A stretch of 64,000 nucleotides of DNA from Nonomuraea wenchangensis. Lineage in GTDB: Bacteria; Actinomycetota; Actinomycetes; Streptosporangiales; Streptosporangiaceae. The stretch is from positions 179,671 to 243,670 of the forward strand of contig NZ_FOHX01000016.1 in assembly GCF_900111685.1 (NCBI RefSeq). Reading direction: 5' to 3'. Each line of letters starts with the position of its first letter. The first letter of the stretch is position 1. A program made the position numbers and the translations under genes. Shown piece by piece: positions 50,770 through 58,874 of the stretch. Under the pieces are notes generated by a model. It made no database searches and was not told the origin of the DNA. It saw only the letters and a list, made by a program, of their open reading frames with translations.

Positions 50770-52146
50770 TCATCGCTGGTTGACGGCCACGTTGGAAGGC
50801 AGCGGGATGTACGGGAACGACTGCAGCGACGGCTTGTCGTTCCTGTCCACCTTGTCCGTCAGGCCGGGCACGAGCTTGCCGCTCAGCGCGGCTCCCGCCA
50901 CCGCCTGCAGCTCGATGTCCACGACGTCGTCGATGAGCCGGCGGCCGTTCGGGAAGCCCTGGAGGTCGCCGCCGAGCACGCCGAGCCGGTTCGGGTCCTT
51001 GGAAGGCGGGATCGACATGTTGAGCCGCAGCATCTCGGACGGCCGCAGCTTGCCGGCGTCCTTGTTCAGCACCTGGGAGTTCAGGTCGGCCTTGATGGGG
51101 CCGGTCCGCTTGGCGACGCCGGTCAGGAAGATCTGGACCAGGTCGTCGCGCGGGGTGGAGGGCGCCTTGATGCCGTAGACGGCCTGGAGCAGCCGGGCCA
51201 CCTCCGGGTCGTTGACCCGTTTGACCAGCGGGGCCACGTCGGCGTCGCGGGACGGGTCGAGGGCGTTGTAGGCGTCCTTGAGCCCGGCGGGGGCGACGAC
51301 CTCGTTCACCAGCGGGTTGCACAGGCGCGAGACCTGCACGTACTTGCCGCCGTTGAACTTGTCGGTGGTCGAGCAGACGCCGATGACCGGGTTGCGCTCG
51401 GGGTCGCCCTTGAGCGCCAGGTCCTTCTGCGGCACCTGAAGGCCGATCGTGTTGACGTTGTAGCCGCGGGTGGTGTCCTGGCCGACCTCCGACAGGTCGC
51501 CGCCGTAGAGGAAGTCGAACACGCGCAGGTCGAGGAAGAACGCCTCGTCCGACTGTCCGGCGAACGTCCTGCCGCCGCCCGGCACGCCGGCGATGGACTG
51601 GGCGCGCAGGGTGGCGTAGTCGGGCATCGAGGCGGGGCCGAGGTTGCTGGGCGCGGCGACGCCGTCCGAGACCAGGGTCCTGGTGCCGTGGGGCGTGATG
51701 CGCTTCAGCGTGTAGCGCTGGCGGTAGAGCAGGTCCGGGTCGTCCAGCGAGGTGACGGGGCCCTTGTTGGAGAGGAAGGTGTCGTTGCCGCGCCTGTCCT
51801 CGTCGCGGAACGTCCACTGGTAGGTGATGTCGGTCCTGGCGTCGCCGTCGTTGTCGATCTTGATGTTGTAGCGGGCGCCGGTGTCCCAGGGGTAGAAGTT
51901 CGGGCCGCCGTGGGGCTCCTGGAACGGGATCCAGTTGGCCAGCAGCGTCACGGTGCCCGGTTTGTCCGGGCTGACGAAGGCGTACACGTCGGTGTTGTCG
52001 ACCTGGGGCATCCCCAGGATCTTCGGGGCCTCCCGGTGTGAGGAGGCTGTGCCGGGGTCGGTGCGGAGCGCGGCCATCGACGACGCGGCGACCGCTGCGG
52101 CGAGGCCGAGTCCGACCAGAGCGCGCCGGTTGATCCGGAGCTCCAT
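50770..52146 (-). CDS. Secreted DUF4331 protein
   Basis: A protein of 458 residues with an N-terminal signal containing paired arginines (INRRALVGLGLAAAVAASSM) and a DUF4331 beta-rich domain (SSHREAPKILGMPQVDNTDVYAFVSPD-type start, shown by SHREAP and DNTDVYAF). It is followed on the same strand by TPR and NicO genes, a recurrent actinobacterial cluster. The function is unknown. It is divergent from the ABC exporter gene across a 230-base control region. Confidence 0.88.
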   Translation of the reverse strand: MELRINRRALVGLGLAAAVAASSMAALRTDPGTASSHREAPKILGMPQVDNTDVYAFVSPDKPGTVTLLANWIPFQEPHGGPNFYPWDTGARYNIKIDNDGDARTDITYQWTFRDEDRRGNDTFLSNKGPVTSLDDPDLLYRQRYTLKRITPHGTRTLVSDGVAAPSNLGPASMPDYATLRAQSIAGVPGGGRTFAGQSDEAFFLDLRVFDFLYGGDLSEVGQDTTRGYNVNTIGLQVPQKDLALKGDPERNPVIGVCSTTDKFNGGKYVQVSRLCNPLVNEVVAPAGLKDAYNALDPSRDADVAPLVKRVNDPEVARLLQAVYGIKAPSTPRDDLVQIFLTGVAKRTGPIKADLNSQVLNKDAGKLRPSEMLRLNMSIPPSKDPNRLGVLGGDLQGFPNGRRLIDDVVDIELQAVAGAALSGKLVPGLTDKVDRNDKPSLQSFPYIPLPSNVAVNQR

Positions 52147-52276
52147 GGTGGTCCTTTCGCAGGTGCTGGTCTGGTTGCTGGTTCATTGCGAGGTCCGGCC
52201 GGGTTCCTCGACGGCCTATTCGTCCGCCGGGCGCTCGTGGATGTCGCGAGTTCCTTCTCCTCCTCAAGGAGGAGAA

Positions 52277-52319
52277 GTCAACCGAAGTTGACATACTTAG
52301 GTCGTCAATTTAGGTTGAC
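52277..52319. promoter_or_regulatory. Promoter with two GTCAA-N6-TTGAC operators
   Basis: GTCAA-N6-TTGAC occurs at 52277-52292 and again at 52304-52319, starts 27 bp apart. TTGACA (52288-52293) and TAGGTT (52311-52316), 17 bp apart, form a good rightward promoter for the ABC exporter, so both operators overlap promoter elements. The regulator gene is not adjacent; a MarR- or TetR-like repressor is likely. Confidence 0.6.
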
Positions 52320-52390
52320 CCTGCCGGAGTGGTGCGGATCACGCCGCTTCGTTCGTTGCGCAAAGTGGAAATTTCATGGAGGGGGATGCC

Positions 52391-54142
52391 GTGCTCAAGG
52401 AGTTATTGGCCTACGTCCGCCCGTACCGGAGGATCCTGATCCTCGGCGGGCTCCTCGGACTGATCGGCTCGGTCGCGGGGCTCGCGATGCCGCTGCTGGC
52501 CAAGTACGTCGTGGACGCCTTCGGCGCGGGCGGGTCGATGGCCGGGCCGCTGCTGGGACTGACCGTCGCGGTGCTGATCGGCGCGGTCGTCTCGGCGAGC
52601 GGCAGCTACCTGATGGAGCGCACCGGCGAGGGCATCGTGCTCGGCGCCCGCCGCCGGCTCGTGGACCGAATGCTCCGGCTCAAGGTCGCCGACGTCGACC
52701 GGCTCAAGCCCGGCGACCTGCTCTCGCGAGTGACCGGCGACACCACGCTGCTGCGCGCGGTGCTCACCAACGGCATCGTCGAGTCCGTCGGCGCGGCGTT
52801 CATGCTCGTCGGGGCCATCGTCATGATGGCGACCATGGACGCCGTGCTGCTGCTCGTCACGCTCGGCGTCATCGTGGTCGTCGGCGGGATCGTGGCCATG
52901 ATCATGCCGCGCATCCAGCGGGCCCAGGCGCAGGCCCAGGAGGCCGTGGGCGAGATGGGGTCCGTGCTGGACCGGGCGCTGCAGGCGTACCGGACGGTCA
53001 AGGCGAGCGGCGCGGAGGAGCGGGAGATCGCCGTGGTCGGCGAGGCCGCCGCCCGGGCCCGCGACCGGGGGCTGCAGGTCGCCGTCTGGACCTCGCTCGC
53101 CGGGGTCTCGACCTGGGTGTCGCTGCAGATCGCCTTCCTCGCCGTGCTGGCGGTCGGCGGGGCCAGGGTCTCCTCGGGGGCGCTGGAGGTCTCGTCGCTG
53201 ATCGCGTTCCTGCTCTACCTGTTCTACCTGGTCGCGCCGATCGGGCAGCTCGTCCAGGGCGGGGTGCAGCTCCAGCAGGGCCTGGCCGCGATGCAGCGGA
53301 TCAAGGAGATCGAGGCGCTGCCCGCCGAGCCCGCGGAGCCCGCCGAACCATCGGAGCCTGCCGAGCCCGCCGCCGAGCCCGCCGAGCGGACCGGCGACGG
53401 CGGCGTGCCGGTCGGCGTCACCTTCCAGGACGTGGTGTTCCGCTACGGCGAGGACCGCCCGCTCGTCCACGACGGGGTCACCTTCGAGGTGCCGCCCGGC
53501 GGGCTGACCGCGCTGGTCGGGCCGTCGGGAGCGGGCAAGTCCACCGTGTTCGGCCTGATCGAGCGCTTCTACGAGCACCAGGGCGGCACGATCACTGTGG
53601 GCGGCAGGGACATCCGCGACTGGCCGCTCGGCGAGCTGCGGGCCGCGCTCGGCTACGTCGAGCAGGACGCCCCCGTGCTCGCCGGCACCCTCCGCGAGAA
53701 CCTGCTCTTCGCCGCCCGCGACGTCACCGAGGACGAGCTGAACCGCGCCATCGCCCGCACCCGCCTCGACGACCTGGTGTCCCGCCTTCCCGAGGGCCTG
53801 GAGACGCCGGTCGGGCACCGCGGCGTGCTGCTGTCCGGCGGCGAGCGCCAGCGCGTCGCCATCGCCCGCGCGCTGCTGCGCAGGCCCCGGCTGCTGCTGC
53901 TCGACGAGGCCACCTCGCAGCTCGACGCGGTCAACGAGCTGCGGCTGCGCGAGGTCATCGCCGAGGTCGCGAGGGAGACGACCGTGCTGGTCATCGCCCA
54001 CCGGCTCTCCACGGTCACGGGCGCCGACCGGATCGTGGTGATGGAGGCGGGCGGCGTACGGGCCGTCGGCACGCACGCCGAGCTGGTCGGCGAGGACGAC
54101 CTCTACCGGGAGCTGGCGGCCACCCAGTTCCTCGTGGGATGA
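52391..54142 (+). CDS. Half-size ABC exporter (membrane domain fused to ATPase)
   Basis: A protein of about 583 residues. Six transmembrane helices span residues about 15-300. A run of Pro/Ala/Glu repeats (PAEPAEPSEPAEPAAEP) links it to the ATPase: Walker A GPSGAGKST, signature LSGGERQRVAIARAL, Walker B LLLLDEATSQLD, H-loop IAHRLST. It resembles multidrug/LmrA-type exporters and would work as a homodimer. GTG 52391 with GGAGGGG upstream is preferred; ATG 52376 is in frame. Confidence 0.92.
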   Translation: MLKELLAYVRPYRRILILGGLLGLIGSVAGLAMPLLAKYVVDAFGAGGSMAGPLLGLTVAVLIGAVVSASGSYLMERTGEGIVLGARRRLVDRMLRLKVADVDRLKPGDLLSRVTGDTTLLRAVLTNGIVESVGAAFMLVGAIVMMATMDAVLLLVTLGVIVVVGGIVAMIMPRIQRAQAQAQEAVGEMGSVLDRALQAYRTVKASGAEEREIAVVGEAAARARDRGLQVAVWTSLAGVSTWVSLQIAFLAVLAVGGARVSSGALEVSSLIAFLLYLFYLVAPIGQLVQGGVQLQQGLAAMQRIKEIEALPAEPAEPAEPSEPAEPAAEPAERTGDGGVPVGVTFQDVVFRYGEDRPLVHDGVTFEVPPGGLTALVGPSGAGKSTVFGLIERFYEHQGGTITVGGRDIRDWPLGELRAALGYVEQDAPVLAGTLRENLLFAARDVTEDELNRAIARTRLDDLVSRLPEGLETPVGHRGVLLSGGERQRVAIARALLRRPRLLLLDEATSQLDAVNELRLREVIAEVARETTVLVIAHRLSTVTGADRIVVMEAGGVRAVGTHAELVGEDDLYRELAATQFLVG

Positions 54143-54178
54143 CGCGCGCGGTGCGTTGTAGTCTGCGGGTGACAAAGA

Positions 54179-54194
54179 TGAATGTTTTCATTCA
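54179..54194. promoter_or_regulatory. hut operator before hutU
   Basis: TGAATG-TTTT-CATTCA is a perfect 6-bp inverted repeat 12 bp before the hutU ATG. The same half-sites with the same 4-bp spacer occur at 58846-58861 before the second hut transcript, so this is very likely the site of the local RpiR-family regulator. Confidence 0.7.
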
Positions 54195-54205
54195 GGAGGG
54201 TCACG

Positions 54206-55855
54206 ATGGGCCGCAGCGTGCGCGCGCCGCGAGGCACGACGATCACCGCCAAGGGCTGGCCGCAGGAAGCGGCGCTCCGGATGCTCCAGAACAACCTCGA
54301 TCCCGAGGTCGCCGAGCATCCGGAGCAGCTCGTCGTCTACGGCGGCTCCGGACGGGCGGCGCGTGACTGGGCGTCCTACGACGCGCTGGTCAGGACGCTC
54401 ACCACGCTGGAGGGCGACGAGACCCTGCTCGTGCAGTCGGGGCGGCCCGTCGGCGTCTTCCGCACCCACGAGTGGGCGCCACGGGTGCTCATCGCCAACT
54501 CCAACCTGGTGCCCGACTGGGCGAACTGGGAGGAGTTCCGCCGCCTGGAGGCGGCCGGGCTCACCATGTACGGCCAGATGACCGCCGGGTCGTGGATCTA
54601 CATCGGCACGCAGGGCATCCTCCAGGGCACGTACGAGACGTTCGCCGCGGTCGCCGCCAAACGCTTCGGCGGCTCCTTGGCCGGCACCGTCACGCTCACC
54701 GCCGGACTCGGCGGCATGGGCGGCGCGCAGCCGCTCGCGGTCACCATGAACGGCGGCGTCGCCATCTGCGTCGACTGCGACCCGCGCTCCGTCGCCCGCC
54801 GCATCGAGCACCGCTACCTCGACGTCCAGGCCGCCACCCTGGACGAGGCGTTGCGCCTGGCCGAGGAGGCACGGGCCGCCCGCCGGCCGCTGTCCATCGG
54901 CCTGGTCGGCAACGCCGCCGACGTCCTGCCCGAGGTGCTGGCCCGCGGCGCCGAGATCGACATCGTCACCGACCAGACCTCGGCGCACGACCCGCTCATG
55001 TACCTCCCGTCCGGCGTCGCCTTCGAGGACATGGCCGCCGAGCGCGACAAGGACCCGGCCGGCTTCACCGAGCGGGCGCGGGCGTCGATGGCCCAGCACG
55101 TGGCCGCCATGGTCGGCTTCAAGGACGCCGGGGCCGAGGTCTTCGACTACGGCAACTCCATCAGGGGCGAGGCGCGGCTGGCCGGCTACGAGCGGGCCTT
55201 CGACTTCCCCGGGTTCGTGCCCGCCTACATCAGGCCGCTGTTCTGCGAGGGCAAGGGCCCGTTCCGCTGGGCGGCGCTGAGCGGCGACCCCGCCGACATC
55301 GCCGCCACCGACCGGGCGATCCTGGAGCTGTTCCCCGACAACGAGCCGCTCGCCAGGTGGATCCGTACGGCCGGGGAGAAGGTGCGCTTCCAAGGGCTGC
55401 CGGCGCGCATCTGCTGGCTCGGCTACGGCGAGCGCAACCTCGCCGGCGAACGCTTCAACGACATGGTCGCCTCGGGCGAGTTGCAGGCGCCGATCGTCAT
55501 CGGACGCGACCACCTGGACAGCGGGTCCGTGGCCTCGCCCTACCGGGAGACCGAGGCGATGGCCGACGGCTCCGACGCGATCGCCGACTGGCCGCTGCTC
55601 AACGCCCTGCTCAACACCGCCTCCGGTGCCGCGTGGGTCTCCATCCACCACGGGGGCGGCGTCGGCATCGGGCGCTCCATCCACTCCGGTCAGGTGACGG
55701 TGGCCGACGGCACGGCCCTGGGGCGGGAGAAGCTGACCCGCGTCCTCACCAACGACCCAGGCACGGGGGTGATGCGGCACGTGGACGCCGGCTACGACCG
55801 CGCCGCCGAGATCGCCGACACCCGCGGCGTCCGCATCCCCATGCGCGAGTCCTGA
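54206..55855 (+). CDS. hutU: Urocanate hydratase
   Basis: A protein of 549 residues that converts urocanate to imidazolonepropionate. Typical blocks: MYGQMTAGSWIYIGTQGI, GTVTLTAGLGGMGGAQPLA (NAD site), the Cys-containing ARICWLGYGERN and WVSIHHGGGVGIGRSIHSGQ. ATG 54206 has AGGAGGG eight bases upstream and is preferred over ATG 54182, which lies inside the operator. hutH is not in the window. Confidence 0.96.
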   Translation: MGRSVRAPRGTTITAKGWPQEAALRMLQNNLDPEVAEHPEQLVVYGGSGRAARDWASYDALVRTLTTLEGDETLLVQSGRPVGVFRTHEWAPRVLIANSNLVPDWANWEEFRRLEAAGLTMYGQMTAGSWIYIGTQGILQGTYETFAAVAAKRFGGSLAGTVTLTAGLGGMGGAQPLAVTMNGGVAICVDCDPRSVARRIEHRYLDVQAATLDEALRLAEEARAARRPLSIGLVGNAADVLPEVLARGAEIDIVTDQTSAHDPLMYLPSGVAFEDMAAERDKDPAGFTERARASMAQHVAAMVGFKDAGAEVFDYGNSIRGEARLAGYERAFDFPGFVPAYIRPLFCEGKGPFRWAALSGDPADIAATDRAILELFPDNEPLARWIRTAGEKVRFQGLPARICWLGYGERNLAGERFNDMVASGELQAPIVIGRDHLDSGSVASPYRETEAMADGSDAIADWPLLNALLNTASGAAWVSIHHGGGVGIGRSIHSGQVTVADGTALGREKLTRVLTNDPGTGVMRHVDAGYDRAAEIADTRGVRIPMRES

Positions 55856-55912
55856 TCAGGTCCGTGCCTCCTTGAGGGATGAGAACGAGGGGCGGGAGAC
55901 GTTGGAGGAGGC

Positions 55913-56785
55913 GTGGCGGACGGATATCACGGCGGACTGAACGTGTTGCTCAACGGCCGCAGGCTGTCCCCGGTGCAGCGCAGGATCGCCCACTACCTCA
56001 GCGAGAACCTCGACGAGGCCATCTTCCTGTCCAGCGTCGAGCTGGCCGAACGGGCCGGCGTCAGCCAGCCGTCGGTCACCAGGTTCGCCATGGTCCTCGG
56101 CTTCGGCGGCTACCCGGAGCTGCGCCAGGCGCTGCGCCCGCTCGTGCTGGGCAGCACCGGCACGGGGGAGCCGCAGGAGAGCCTGCTCCGGGGCGCGATC
56201 GACGTCGAGATCCGCAACCTCGCCGTCGTACGCGAGCGCCTGAGCGCGTTCCCGCTGAAGGAGCTGGGCGAGCAGCTGGCCGCCACCGAGCCGCTGCCGG
56301 TGGTGGGGCTGCGCGTCTCGTGCGGCCTGGCCACCACCTTCGCCGACTACGCCCGCCGCATCCACCCCGACGTACGCCTGCTCACGCACGGCGGCTCCGA
56401 GCTGGCCGACGGCCTGCACGCCTGCCGCCGGGCGGGAGCGGAATGGCTGGTGGCCGTGGTGCTGCCGCGCTATCCGCGCGAGGCCGTACAGGCTCTCGAA
56501 TACGCAGAGAAGCTCGGCTACCGGGTGGCCGCGATCACCGACAAGCCCGGCTTCCCCGCCGAGGTGGTGCTGGACGCGCCCGTCGGCGACCGGCTCGTGT
56601 TCGACTCGCACGCGGCCCCGCTGCTGCTGGCGATGGCCCTGGTGGAGGCCATGGCCGACGCGGCGCCGCTGCGCACCAGGGCCCGCCTGGAGGAGTACGA
56701 ACGCATGACCGACGAGACCGGCACCTTCCTCGCGGGCGACCCGACCCCGCCCCTCGCGGGCGACGAGGGGCACCTCACCGGATGA
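55913..56785 (+). CDS. RpiR/MurR-family regulator of histidine utilisation
   Basis: A protein of 290 residues. The N-terminal HTH_6 domain has LSPVQRRIAHYLSENLDEAIFLSSVELAERAGVSQPSVTRF-type sequence, clear in ELAERAGVSQPSVTRFA; the C-terminal SIS domain (about residues 125-270) would bind a sugar-phosphate or small acid, here perhaps urocanate or a formyl intermediate. Position next to hutU and the shared TGAATG operators make it the likely hut regulator. The GTG start has GGAGGAGGC upstream. Confidence 0.85.
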   Translation: MADGYHGGLNVLLNGRRLSPVQRRIAHYLSENLDEAIFLSSVELAERAGVSQPSVTRFAMVLGFGGYPELRQALRPLVLGSTGTGEPQESLLRGAIDVEIRNLAVVRERLSAFPLKELGEQLAATEPLPVVGLRVSCGLATTFADYARRIHPDVRLLTHGGSELADGLHACRRAGAEWLVAVVLPRYPREAVQALEYAEKLGYRVAAITDKPGFPAEVVLDAPVGDRLVFDSHAAPLLLAMALVEAMADAAPLRTRARLEEYERMTDETGTFLAGDPTPPLAGDEGHLTG

Positions 56786-56832
56786 CCCGCCGCCAGCCGC
56801 CCCTGGCGAGCCCCACGGAGCGAGTCGGGCTC

Positions 56833-57679
56833 GCAGTAGGAAGGACCGCAGGTGTCGGTCTCGGCGGGAGCGCAGTCGGAAGAGTCTCCCTGGCCGGGCT
56901 TGCAATCAGGATTGCACAACCCTTCTGTGAGGAGACGAGGGGATGGTCGAGACCAGGGTCCTCCAGCGTTCGCCTCTGAGGATGTCGGCGAGCGGGGTCG
57001 CCCTGACGTTGCCCGCCGACATCCATCGAGCCATCACGCACGGCCAGACCTCCCCGTCCGGGCTGATGGCGGCCTTGGTACGTCCGCACCTGCCGCACAG
57101 CTCTGCGACCTGCGGGGACGTCGATGTCCCGCGACCGATGCCGCGTACCCGGTCGGTGCCGATCCTGGTGACACCCAGCGCCATGAGGTCGGCGACGGCG
57201 GCTTCCACGCGCTGGTCGGCGATCACCTCGACGATGGTCGCTCGGATCGGGATGTCGCGGCGTACGGCCTCGGCGATGTTGGCCCGGGTCCGCGCATGAC
57301 TGCCCGCAAGCCCGGTAACGCGATCGTGCGTCGGGGCGTCGTCGCTGTAATAGCTCGTGGCGAGGGACACACCGGGAAGAGAGAACGGCTCGTCCCACCA
57401 TGTGCGGCGGATGTGGAGCAGGTTGGGGAAGATCTCGACCGCCAGACCTGCGGCGACCGCCTGGCGAAGGAGCACGGGAAAAGCCGGATGACCGGTTGCT
57501 TCTCCTCCAATGAACTGGATCTGGGAGATGCGCATGTCCGCCGTCGCGCTGATGACGTCCGCCCAATCGGTGGCCGTCATGCTGCCGTGGCTCCCGCGAG
57601 GGCCTGAACTGGCGTAACAGTGCGCGCACCGAAGCGCGCAGCGTCCGGTCAGTTCCAGCTCCGCGACTGTGATGGTCAC
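56833..57679 (-). pseudogene. Radical SAM/SPASM protein with an apparent frameshift before the SPASM domain
   Basis: From GTG 57679 about 250 residues read as a radical SAM enzyme: 4Fe-4S/SAM cysteines in TGRCALRCAHCYA (Cys14, 18, 21), GGEATGHP, and the start of a SPASM region (ELCGRCGRTKAAISPDGEVWPC). This frame stops at 56906. The remaining SPASM cysteines, LCNPDCKPG, SSDCAPAE, TDTCGPSYC, are read +1 from about 56925 to 56833, so one base too many (or two too few) separates them. Intact homologues would modify a peptide or protein. The enzyme is inactive as sequenced unless the frameshift is an error. Confidence 0.75.
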
Positions 57680-57749
57680 GGGGGTCCCCTTCGGCTGTCG
57701 TCGGGATTCGATGAGGCGCGGTACGGCCGGCGGCCCGAGTTCGACAGTA

Positions 57750-57795
57750 GACGTCTGTAGACGTCGCTGAAAGACGATAGGTGTTTTGTGACGTC
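57750..57795. promoter_or_regulatory. Three helically phased GACGTC operator sites
   Basis: GACGTC occurs at 57750-57755, 57760-57765 and 57790-57795, with start spacings of exactly 10 and 30 bp, i.e. one and three helical turns. The first two lie in the repeat TAGACGTCTGTAGACGTC. The third lies between the -35 region and TATGGT (57806-57811) of the GntR gene, whose ATG is 6 bases further, so autorepression and control of the divergent radical SAM gene are likely. Confidence 0.6.
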
Positions 57796-57817
57796 AATTG
57801 CCCTTTATGGTTGACCG

Positions 57818-58123
57818 ATGGCACGGGGCGACGTTGAAGAACGGACCGACGATCTCGGCGCGATACTTCCGAAGACCGATCCCGCTGGGGCTGATCTGGT
57901 TTACATGATCATCGCCGGGCACATCGCGGGTCAGATCGAGCGCGGCGAGCGTGCGGTCGGCTCCCGTCTGCCCTCCGAGCTCGAGCTCTCCAACATGTGG
58001 CAGGTCGCGCGGATGACGGTCCGGCGTGCGATCCGGGAGCTGGCGGAGCGGGGGCTGGTTCGTGCTGTGCACGGCAAGGGGACGTTCGTGATGGAGCCGC
58101 GGGGTGAGGCGTCCGGCCGGTGA
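57818..58123 (+). CDS. Short GntR-family regulator (winged helix only)
   Basis: A protein of 101 residues. It has a GntR winged helix (SRLPSELELSNMWQVARMTVRRAIREL and wing HGKGTFVM) but no C-terminal effector domain, as in YtrA-like or plasmid KorSA-like small GntR proteins. TATGGT ends 6 bases before the ATG, consistent with a leaderless mRNA. It is divergent from the radical SAM gene and probably controls it. Confidence 0.88.
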   Translation: MARGDVEERTDDLGAILPKTDPAGADLVYMIIAGHIAGQIERGERAVGSRLPSELELSNMWQVARMTVRRAIRELAERGLVRAVHGKGTFVMEPRGEASGR

Positions 58124-58161
58124 TCCCGGTGGTCGCCCGGCGGGCAAATATGCTGATCTCC

Positions 58162-58848
58162 ATGACTGAACGACCGACGGCGCTGGTCACCGGCGCTTCC
58201 CGAGGTGTCGGCGCGGCCGTCGCCAGGGCTCTCGGGCCCACTCACCACGTCATCCTGGGCGGCCGGGACGAGAGCGCGCTGGCCGCCGTGGCGGCGGAGC
58301 TGCCCGACGCGCGGCCGTGGCCGGTGGAGCTGACCGGGGTCACCGAGGCCGACGTCGCCGGCGTCGAGCGGCTGGACCTGCTCGTGCACAGCGCCGCGAT
58401 CACCCGCATGGGGCTGATCGCCGAGCAGCCGGCCGCCGTCTGGCGGGAGATGTTCGAGGTCAACGTCGTCGCCGTCGCCGAGCTGACCCGCCTGCTGCTG
58501 CCCGCGCTGCGGCGCGCCAAGGGGCACGTGGTGTGCGTCAACTCCGGCGCGGGCCAGCGCGCCAACCCGCACTGGGCGGCGTACGCGGCCAGCAAGTTCG
58601 CGCTCAAGGCGTTCGCCGACGCGCTGCGGCAGGAGGAGCGCGACGTGCGGGTCACGACCGTCTACCCGGGCCGCATCGCCACGGACATGCAGCACCAGGT
58701 CCGCGAGTACGAGGGCGGCCCGTTCGAGGCCGACAAATATCTGAGCGCCGAGAGCGTGGCGCGGGCCGTGCTGGCCGCGGTCAACGCAGGGCCGGACGCC
58801 CATCTCACCGAGCTGACGCTGCGTCCCGCCGCCGGCCCGGTCAACTGA
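58162..58848 (+). CDS. Short-chain dehydrogenase/reductase
   Basis: A protein of 228 residues. The cofactor motif is VTGASRGVGAAVA, LVHSAAI replaces NNAG, and the active site is Ser (CVNSGAGQ) with YAASKFALK. The C-terminus is short (TELTLRPAAGPVN). TATGCT lies 7 bases before ATG 58162, which supports this start and a leaderless mRNA. The substrate is unknown. Its stop codon lies inside the downstream hut operator. Confidence 0.88.
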   Translation: MTERPTALVTGASRGVGAAVARALGPTHHVILGGRDESALAAVAAELPDARPWPVELTGVTEADVAGVERLDLLVHSAAITRMGLIAEQPAAVWREMFEVNVVAVAELTRLLLPALRRAKGHVVCVNSGAGQRANPHWAAYAASKFALKAFADALRQEERDVRVTTVYPGRIATDMQHQVREYEGGPFEADKYLSAESVARAVLAAVNAGPDAHLTELTLRPAAGPVN

Positions 58849-58861
58849 ATGGATCCATTCA
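58846..58861. promoter_or_regulatory. hut operator before the amidohydrolase-hutF-hutI transcript
   Basis: TGAATG-GATC-CATTCA is a perfect palindrome identical in half-sites and spacing to 54179-54194. TACAGT (58863-58868) follows directly and lies 6 bases before the ATG, so the operator occupies the promoter spacer of a leaderless transcript. Confidence 0.75.
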
Positions 58862-58874
58862 CTACAGTAGGGCC

